A program made the translations under genes and the position numbers. DNA of 11,916 nucleotides from a bacterium (GTDB lineage: Bacteria; UBP7; UBA6624), in assembly GCA_014384545.1 (NCBI GenBank), contig JACNFQ010000030.1:1-11916 (forward strand), written 5' to 3'. The stretch's first letter is position 1. Every line of letters starts with the position of its first letter. The notes beneath the pieces are model-generated. The model did no database searches. It saw only the letters and a list, made by a program, of their open reading frames with translations, and was not told where the DNA came from. Below, in pieces: positions 7,128 to 11,916 of the stretch.

Positions 7128-8288
7128 ATGGCACTAAACGAGACGATTCTAGAACTCTTAGTGAGGCTCCATGAAGAGAATGGGAGCGACCTTCATATCA
7201 CTGTGGGTGCCAAGCCCGCTGCACGGGTATATGGCAAGATAAAGCGAATGGAAGATCTTCCGGTTTTGACCAGCGAGGACACGCGAGGCTTGGCGTATTC
7301 CATGGTGAGAGAAGAGCAGAGAAAACGATTTGAAAACGAGAAAGAGCTTGACTTTGGGTACGAGCAAGAGGGATTAGGGAGATTCCGTTGTAATTTCTAC
7401 TTCCAAAGGGGCTCGGTTGCAATGGCGATTCGTGCTCTTCCCTTGAAGATTCCAACGATGGAAGAGATCCTCTTGCCAGAGGTGGTAAGGGATAAGATCT
7501 TTTTGCCTCGGGGTTTGATTCTCGTTACAGGACCCACGGGAAGTGGTAAAACGACCAGTCTGGCCGCGATGATCAACAAGGTAAACGAGACGGTTCCCGA
7601 GCATATCATCACCCTAGAGGACCCCATCGAGTTTTCTCATTCTCATCAGAAGTGCCTCATCAATCAACGAGAGATTGGAGAGGATAGTTTCTCCTTTGGC
7701 GAGGCGATGCGACGCGTCTTGCGTGAAGATCCAGATATTATCATGGTGGGGGAGATGAGAGACCTAGAAACGATGTCCGCATCGATTACAGCGGCTGAAA
7801 CGGGCCACTTGGTCTTTGGGACGATTCACACGATCAACGCCCCGATGTCTATTGAGCGGATTATTGACGTGTTCCCCGCAGAACAACAGCCGATGATTCG
7901 TGCCCAATTGGCGAATGCTCTTGAGGTGGTTATGTCTCAAACCTTGCTCCAGCGTTCAGACCGTCCGGGTCGATTGGCAGCCTTTGAAGTGATGTTGGGG
8001 GTGCCCGCTGTCAGGAACTTGGTCCGCGAGAACAAGATTTACCAGATTCACTCTACGATGATGACACATGGTCGTATTGGGATGCAAACGATGGACCAAT
8101 GCCTCAGGGATTACTATATTGCGGGGTTGATTACCTTGGATACTGCACTTGAAAAGTGCCATAGCCCCAAAGAGTTTAGGAATCTCGTTTCAGCGAGAGA
8201 AAAGGAGATGGAAGAAGGATCAGATGATAGAGGCTCTGGATCCGACACACCTGAAAAGGGATCCAGCATGGGCTTTGTCCCCCAGTAG
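7128..8288 (+). CDS. pilT: Type IV pilus retraction ATPase PilT
   Basis: This 386-residue protein is the hexameric ATPase that drives pilus retraction and hence twitching motility or DNA uptake. The short N-terminal PAS-like domain contains GSDLHITVGAKP, typical of PilT. The motor domain has Walker A GPTGSGKT at 135-142 (Lys141), the Asp box ITLEDPIEF, Walker B DPDIIMVGEMRDLET (Glu209; GEMRDLET is a PilT hallmark), and the His box HLVFGTIHT. The PilT C-terminal signature VRNLVREN and the IDVFPAEQQ segment are also present. It lacks the tetracysteine site of PilB, as expected. The last 30 residues are an acidic, Gly/Ser-rich extension beyond the usual end. ATG 7128 is 1 nt after the pilB stop, with GAGG (7117-7120) 7 nt upstream, so translation is probably coupled. 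Presence of PilT argues that this locus builds a retractable pilus and not a plain type II secretion system. Confidence 0.96.
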   Translation: MALNETILELLVRLHEENGSDLHITVGAKPAARVYGKIKRMEDLPVLTSEDTRGLAYSMVREEQRKRFENEKELDFGYEQEGLGRFRCNFYFQRGSVAMAIRALPLKIPTMEEILLPEVVRDKIFLPRGLILVTGPTGSGKTTSLAAMINKVNETVPEHIITLEDPIEFSHSHQKCLINQREIGEDSFSFGEAMRRVLREDPDIIMVGEMRDLETMSASITAAETGHLVFGTIHTINAPMSIERIIDVFPAEQQPMIRAQLANALEVVMSQTLLQRSDRPGRLAAFEVMLGVPAVRNLVRENKIYQIHSTMMTHGRIGMQTMDQCLRDYYIAGLITLDTALEKCHSPKEFRNLVSAREKEMEEGSDDRGSGSDTPEKGSSMGFVPQ

Positions 8289-8339
8289 TATGGTGATCTG
8301 TGCGTTCCATGGGAGTGTGGTATCGGAGGTTGACAGGTA

Positions 8340-9554
8340 GTGCCTCAGTTCCAATTTACAGCACGGGATGCAACGGGGAGAACGGTTACAAGGACGCTCC
8401 AATCTGATTCGGCACAGAGCATTATGGACGCTCTACAGGCTGAAGGGATGCTCGTTATTCGCATCCGTGAAAAGAAAGAGAGCAAGTTTCTCAAGAAATT
8501 ACGAAGCGCCAAGCCTGTTGGGCTAAAGGTATTGACGATCTTTAGCAGGCAGTTTGCTCTCTTGGTTTCGGCGGGTTTGACATTGGCGCGTGCTCTTTCT
8601 ACGATGGAAGAGCAAGCTGAGTTTCCCCACTTTAGGGATATCCTCGCCGACCTCCGAAGGCGGGTGCAATCAGGCGAAACACTCTTTGTCGCTATGTCGC
8701 ACCACAAACGGGCATTCTCCCCCTTCTACCGATCTATGGTCAAGGCAGGTGAAACGGGGGGTGTTTTAGAAGAAGTTCTTGACCGCATGGCGGTCTTCTT
8801 TGAAAAAGAACTAAAACTTAGGCACAAGATTAAGGCTGCTATGGCGTATCCCATCTTTGTCTTGGTCGCTGCCATGACGATCACGATGGGTATTTTGATC
8901 TTTATCGTTCCTCAGTTTGCCCAGTTCTTTGAGGAGATTTCTGAGGGAAAGGCGGAGATGCCTGCATTGACACAGTTCCTGTTGGACGCGTCAGACTTCA
9001 TGTTGATGAACTTCTGGTGGGTCGTTCCTGGTCCTCTACTTTTGTTGGTGGGGTTTTTCAAGTTTAGACAGTCTAGATGGGGACATATTCTTTTGGACCG
9101 ACTCATCCTCCATCTTCCTCTATTTGGGAAGTTATCAAGGATGGTGGGGGTTTCTCGGTTTTCTCGCACATTGGGGACATTGATTCAGTCGGGCGTGACG
9201 TTGATGGACTCTCTTGCTGTGACACGCACCACGGCTGACAACTATGTTTTGGAGCAGGGTGTGGACTATATTAGAGACCGGGTGCGTGAGGGGGAACCGA
9301 TCTACTTGCCTATGAAGAGATCTCGTATTTTCCCACCCATGGTCTACAACATGGTGGCGGTGGGTGAAGAGGCAGGTAACTTAGAGTTGATGCTCCACAA
9401 AGTCGCCGATTTCTATGATGAAGAGATCGACGCCTTGGTGGAACAGTTGGCCTCTATGATTGAGCCCATCATGATTATGGTGATTGGTATTATTGTGGGG
9501 GTTATTGTCGTTGGGTTGTATCTGCCCATCTTCAACATTGTGGATCTTTTCTAG
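8340..9554 (+). CDS. pilC: Type IV pilus inner-membrane platform protein PilC
   Basis: This 404-residue polytopic protein of the GspF/PilC family connects the cytoplasmic ATPases to the growing pilus. The N-terminus (PQFQFTARDATGRTVTRTLQ) matches the family's opening strand. Two homologous T2SSF cytoplasmic domains follow: the first has FSRQFALLVSAGLTLARAL and MVKAGETGGVLEEVLDRMA; the second has FSRTLGTLIQSGVTLMDSL and MVAVGEEAGNLELMLHKVADFY. Membrane helices lie after the first domain (starting AYPIFVLVAA), at about residues 220-240, and at the C-terminus (PIMIMVIGIIVGVIVVGLYL). Length is normal. The start is GTG 8340, with GGAGG (8325-8329) 10 nt upstream. The 51-nt gap after pilT holds only this ribosome-binding site. 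Both nucleotide partners, PilB and PilT, lie immediately upstream, so this is the operon's platform gene. Confidence 0.95.
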   Translation: MPQFQFTARDATGRTVTRTLQSDSAQSIMDALQAEGMLVIRIREKKESKFLKKLRSAKPVGLKVLTIFSRQFALLVSAGLTLARALSTMEEQAEFPHFRDILADLRRRVQSGETLFVAMSHHKRAFSPFYRSMVKAGETGGVLEEVLDRMAVFFEKELKLRHKIKAAMAYPIFVLVAAMTITMGILIFIVPQFAQFFEEISEGKAEMPALTQFLLDASDFMLMNFWWVVPGPLLLLVGFFKFRQSRWGHILLDRLILHLPLFGKLSRMVGVSRFSRTLGTLIQSGVTLMDSLAVTRTTADNYVLEQGVDYIRDRVREGEPIYLPMKRSRIFPPMVYNMVAVGEEAGNLELMLHKVADFYDEEIDALVEQLASMIEPIMIMVIGIIVGVIVVGLYLPIFNIVDLF

Positions 9555-9563
9555 ATGAAAAAG

Positions 9564-9590
9564 TTGATATTCCTGTTTCTATGCTACAAT
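9564..9590 (+). promoter_or_regulatory. Possible extended -10 promoter ahead of the pilin pair
   Basis: TTGATA (9564-9569) and TACAAT (9585-9590, 5 of 6 consensus matches) are 15 nt apart, shorter than the ideal 17. TGC directly before the hexamer (9582-9584) gives a TGn extended -10, which can compensate for a weak -35. It starts 10 nt after the pilC stop and would produce a leader of about 110 nt before the first pilin. A separate promoter fits the need for much more pilin than motor protein. No sigma54 -24/-12 element was seen. Confidence 0.45.
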
Positions 9591-9593
9591 CGC

Positions 9594-9614
9594 TGGTGCC
9601 GATGAAAAGCACCA
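9594..9614 (+). other. Small hairpin in the pilin leader
   Basis: TGGTGC (9594-9599) and GCACCA (9609-9614) are perfect complements around a 9-nt A-rich loop. It lies immediately downstream of the -10-like box, so it would be at or near the 5' end of the leader RNA, where it could stabilise the transcript or take part in alternative pairing. GATGA inside the loop (9601-9605) is complementary to TCATC (9642-9646) in the next hairpin. No known riboswitch class was recognised. Confidence 0.35.
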
Positions 9615-9640
9615 CCGATCTCCAACCGTCTTATTTTTCT

Positions 9641-9668
9641 GTCATCTCCAGAGGTGACAACTGTTTTT
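9641..9668 (+). terminator. Terminator-like hairpin between pilC and the pilins
   Basis: GTCATCT (9641-9647) pairs with AGGTGAC (9652-9658), including one G-U pair, around the loop CCAG, and a run of five T follows at 9664-9668 after a 5-nt spacer. The stem is only moderately GC-rich, so it may be a leaky terminator. It could end or reduce transcription coming from pilC. If the promoter at 9564-9590 is real, it lies inside the pilin leader and might act as an attenuator. Confidence 0.45.
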
Positions 9669-9711
9669 ATCCACTTTACTACAAATCTATTTTTCAGGAG
9701 GTGTTTTCAGT

Positions 9712-10788
9712 ATGAGCCACAATCGTGGGTTTACCCTGATCGAGCTCCTCGTTGTGATCGTGATCATCGGAATCCTGGTCGCCATAGCCTTACCGAACTT
9801 TATTCGGGTCAAGGAAAAGGCAAAGGAAGCCGAGGTGAAAGCTAATCTGAGAGTTATCCAGATTGCGCTTGAGCGTTACGCAACAGAGGCCGGCGGGAAA
9901 TACCCTTATTGGCTACTCGGGGGCCATTTTTTGGACCCCAACGTCTCACCTATGGGGCCTGTGTTCAATCCATTTTGCGCACAAGGTTACTGTGGTGACG
10001 GCGATGCCCTAGTTATCTGGGGCTTCCTCTCCAACTATCCGAAGAACCCGTTCGTTAGTGCCGGTTCCGCCATGAATTTTAGTATTCCTGGTTTGACTTG
10101 GCAAAACTCAGACGGCTCTTCCATTCCCGGTTGGAGCAACACAAATAATGGGCAGGGGAACGACTGTATTAGTTCTCCGACCATTGCAGCCCAGACGGGC
10201 GGGGGCAGCCTAAGTGCTGGTCGCCGTGTCGGTGGGCCAGAAAGCAATCACATGTTTGATGTTTCCGAGGGTATCTATGGCTGTCGTGGCGACGGTCGAA
10301 CTGGTGGTCCGGGATATTCGCGTGGTTGGCAGGGTCACCCCCCGCCCCCACCTCTTCCCGACCAAAACTCGGGCGTCAACTGTAACAGCCAAATGTGTGC
10401 GACCACGCGTCGTTACCAGCAACCTTTCATGCCTGGCAACTTTTACTACTACCCCATCTTTGGGCAGATGCCGATGCATACGGGTGGCACTTGGCAAGGC
10501 ACAGCGCCTTACGGTTACCACCTAACCGCCTATGGAGCGGTTAGCAACCGTGGGAATGATGTCTATGACGCTACGGGCGACTTTAGGGAGTCCAGCCTCT
10601 TCTGCGAAGGGGACATTCCTTACAGCGATGTCGACGGTGATAACCGCCTTGATTGCAAAGATAGTCGGTACTCTGACATCTACAATGGTCCTGACGGAAC
10701 GCCTGACGGCGCCATCGTTACCCTTTCAACAGGAAGTGATGCGAAGATTCCTATGAATGTTCAAGACCAAGCTGGGATGCAGGAATAG
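9712..10788 (+). CDS. Large type IV pilin (prepilin), first of a tandem pair
   Basis: This 358-residue prepilin has a class III-type leader, MSHNRG, cleaved before Phe; the mature protein begins FTLIE with the conserved Glu5 and a long hydrophobic helix. The first 60 residues are almost the same as in the next gene and end in GGKYP. The globular part is much larger than in ordinary pilins (150-170 residues). Landmarks shared with the neighbour are YPKNPF (109-114), a MFD motif and PGNFYYYPIF (241-250). It has eight cysteines, all outside the helix, allowing up to four disulfides, and an acidic loop DVDGDNRLDCKD (306-317) spaced like a calcium-binding EF-hand loop. The ending (DGAIVTLSTGSDAK) resembles that of GspG-like pseudopilins. 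AGGAGG at 9696-9701 precedes ATG 9712 by 10 nt. It is likely a major or adhesive filament subunit; a pseudopilin role is the alternative. Confidence 0.92.
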   Translation: MSHNRGFTLIELLVVIVIIGILVAIALPNFIRVKEKAKEAEVKANLRVIQIALERYATEAGGKYPYWLLGGHFLDPNVSPMGPVFNPFCAQGYCGDGDALVIWGFLSNYPKNPFVSAGSAMNFSIPGLTWQNSDGSSIPGWSNTNNGQGNDCISSPTIAAQTGGGSLSAGRRVGGPESNHMFDVSEGIYGCRGDGRTGGPGYSRGWQGHPPPPPLPDQNSGVNCNSQMCATTRRYQQPFMPGNFYYYPIFGQMPMHTGGTWQGTAPYGYHLTAYGAVSNRGNDVYDATGDFRESSLFCEGDIPYSDVDGDNRLDCKDSRYSDIYNGPDGTPDGAIVTLSTGSDAKIPMNVQDQAGMQE

Positions 10789-10803
10789 GAGGATATGAAT
10801 ATG
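10787..10803 (+). promoter_or_regulatory. Ribosome-binding site deciding the second pilin's start
   Basis: AGGAGG (10787-10792) overlaps the TAG stop of the first pilin (10786-10788). Spacing to ATG 10795 is 2 nt, too short for efficient initiation, and to ATG 10801 is 8 nt, near ideal. This gives a compact five-residue prepilin leader. Confidence 0.65.
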
Positions 10804-11916
10804 CGTAATCGCGGATTTACACTTATAGAGCTTTTGGTGGTCATCGTGATCATCGGGATTCTTGTCGCTATTGCCTTACCTAACTTTATAAAGGTTCAGG
10901 ACAAAGCGAAAGAAGCCCAATCCAAGGCAGCTATGCGTGTCATCATCATGGCGGTCGAGCGGTACGGAACCGATTGGGGTGGTAAATACCCCCTCGTACT
11001 TTCGGGCGGTGACCCCTCTTACAATAACTTCAGGATGTACCCGGGCAACTTCTACTCTGGCAACATGAGACCTGTTGAGACGGCGTTTATCGATAACGTC
11101 AACAACAACAACGGACAGCAGCAATCCCCTGATGGGCGAACCGACCTTGGGTTCTGTGCCACCACAATGGCACCCCCCGCGGGCGACCCCTATGGTACAT
11201 TGCCTGTCTGTATGGACTCGCTTATGCTCAATGGTTACTTAACCAGCTACCCTAAGAATCCTTTCCACGTCGCTTCTAAGGTCTCTTGCTATGGTCAGCA
11301 GGGCACATGCAACAGCTACTTTAGCTGGGCGGGTGAATATGGCAACCAGATGTTTGATATCTCCAACTCCCGTGGTGACTGGCCTTGGGTCGGTCTTTGG
11401 GCGAACGAGTACACAAATAACGAGTATAGTGACTTCTATAACAACCAGCTCCCTGGACATTTCTACTACCACCCCATCTTTATGGACAGCCTAAGTGCGC
11501 GGGATCACCGTGTGGCGTTGGCTGATGCTGGTAGCGCCCCTGCCCAACAGATTATTGGGCACGCGGTCGCCGGTTACACGATGAGTGTTGTCGCCGGTTT
11601 GACAAGCGGCGGGCAAGATGTCACCCACATGAGCCCTTGTTGGTTTGATGACCCTACCGACCTTTCTTTCCAGTATTGCTGGTGGAACGGTGCGGGTGGT
11701 TACTTCTGGCAGCCCACGGGTTACTTCTCTTTTGAGGACGACCCCAGACCTGCGGCAGCTCAGGGAAGTGGACCTTCAGCAAGCCCCAACCCTTGGGTTG
11801 GCGGTTTACCTCCGGGGGACGAGAACCCCAGTAGTTCGGGACATGAAGGAAACAAGGACTTGCTTGCAACGACAGTCTCTTCTGGTACAGACTCTAAGAC
11901 CAAGACCGGCTACTAG
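10801..11916 (+). CDS. Large type IV pilin (prepilin), second of a tandem pair
   Basis: This 371-residue prepilin is a paralogue of the previous gene. The leader MRNRG is followed by FTLIE (Glu5 present) and the same hydrophobic helix. Shared landmarks are GGKYP, SYPKNPF (149-155), QMFDIS and PGHFYYHPIF (218-227). Six cysteines lie in the globular region, again an even number. It is rich in Asn, Gly, Tyr and Trp. The last 55 or so residues are a flexible Ser/Pro/Gly tail ending in a Lys/Thr-rich segment, and the calcium-loop-like stretch of the first pilin is missing. Two ATG codons occur, 10795 and 10801. AGGAGG (10787-10792) is 2 nt from the first but 8 nt from the second, so 10801 is preferred; the other choice adds Met-Asn only. 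It lies 12 nt after the first pilin and is surely cotranscribed. The window ends exactly at its TAG stop. Confidence 0.92.
   Translation: MRNRGFTLIELLVVIVIIGILVAIALPNFIKVQDKAKEAQSKAAMRVIIMAVERYGTDWGGKYPLVLSGGDPSYNNFRMYPGNFYSGNMRPVETAFIDNVNNNNGQQQSPDGRTDLGFCATTMAPPAGDPYGTLPVCMDSLMLNGYLTSYPKNPFHVASKVSCYGQQGTCNSYFSWAGEYGNQMFDISNSRGDWPWVGLWANEYTNNEYSDFYNNQLPGHFYYHPIFMDSLSARDHRVALADAGSAPAQQIIGHAVAGYTMSVVAGLTSGGQDVTHMSPCWFDDPTDLSFQYCWWNGAGGYFWQPTGYFSFEDDPRPAAAQGSGPSASPNPWVGGLPPGDENPSSSGHEGNKDLLATTVSSGTDSKTKTGY

Noticed and set aside
9594-9660. Cyclic-di-GMP riboswitch in the pilin leader
   Set aside because: The leader is too short and lacks the conserved GEMM core and tetraloop-receptor sequences; only simple hairpins are visible.
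10210-10525. Overlapping 103-residue frames on both strands within the first pilin
   Set aside because: Composition is rich in Val, Thr and Arg without any domain, as expected for shifted frames of a Gly/Asn-rich gene.
5312-11916. Type II secretion system instead of type IV pilus
   Set aside because: Pilins and PilB/PilC alone could fit either system, but a clear PilT with the GEMRDLET and VRNLVREN motifs favours a retractable pilus.

Overview
The window is bacterial, gene-dense and read entirely on the + strand. It carries nine recognisable protein genes: a sugar-1-phosphate transferase, a MoxR / DUF58 / transmembrane-transglutaminase trio, a type IV pilus motor and platform set (PilB, PilT, PilC), and two large tandem type IV pilins. 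Spacing is tight (1 nt between tgpA-like and pilB, 1 nt between pilB and pilT), several starts are TTG or GTG, and ribosome-binding sites are G-rich. GC content looks near 50 %. The organism cannot be fixed from the sequence. Long GspG-like pilins of this style are seen in poorly cultured phyla such as Armatimonadota or Omnitrophota, but that is only an impression.

Layout. 1-148: mostly non-coding or the broken end of an upstream gene, A/C-rich, unlike the G/T-rich coding strand that follows. 149-1105: a sugar transferase with a complete catalytic domain but without the usual multi-pass N-terminal membrane region. 1106-1186: gap with a TTGACA box, possibly the start of the main operon. 1187-5310: MoxR AAA+ ATPase, DUF58 protein and a multi-pass TgpA-like transglutaminase with a visible Cys-His-Asp triad. 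5312-9554: PilB (with an N-terminal MshEN-type c-di-GMP-binding-like domain and a tetracysteine zinc site), PilT and PilC. 9555-9711: leader region with a promoter-like element followed by a terminator-like hairpin. 9712-11916: two pilins of 358 and 371 residues with near-identical N-terminal helices and divergent, Cys-, Gly- and aromatic-rich globular domains.

How it may work together. PilB drives extension, PilT retraction and PilC is the inner-membrane platform; the two pilins are likely filament subunits. Prepilin peptidase, PilM/N/O/P and secretin are not in the window. MoxR-DUF58-transglutaminase modules are common, but here the transglutaminase gene is effectively translationally coupled to pilB. 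This makes a functional link between an envelope transglutaminase-fold enzyme and the pilus the most interesting hypothesis in the window, together with possible attenuation control of the pilin pair. No mobile element, CRISPR array, tRNA or rRNA was recognised.
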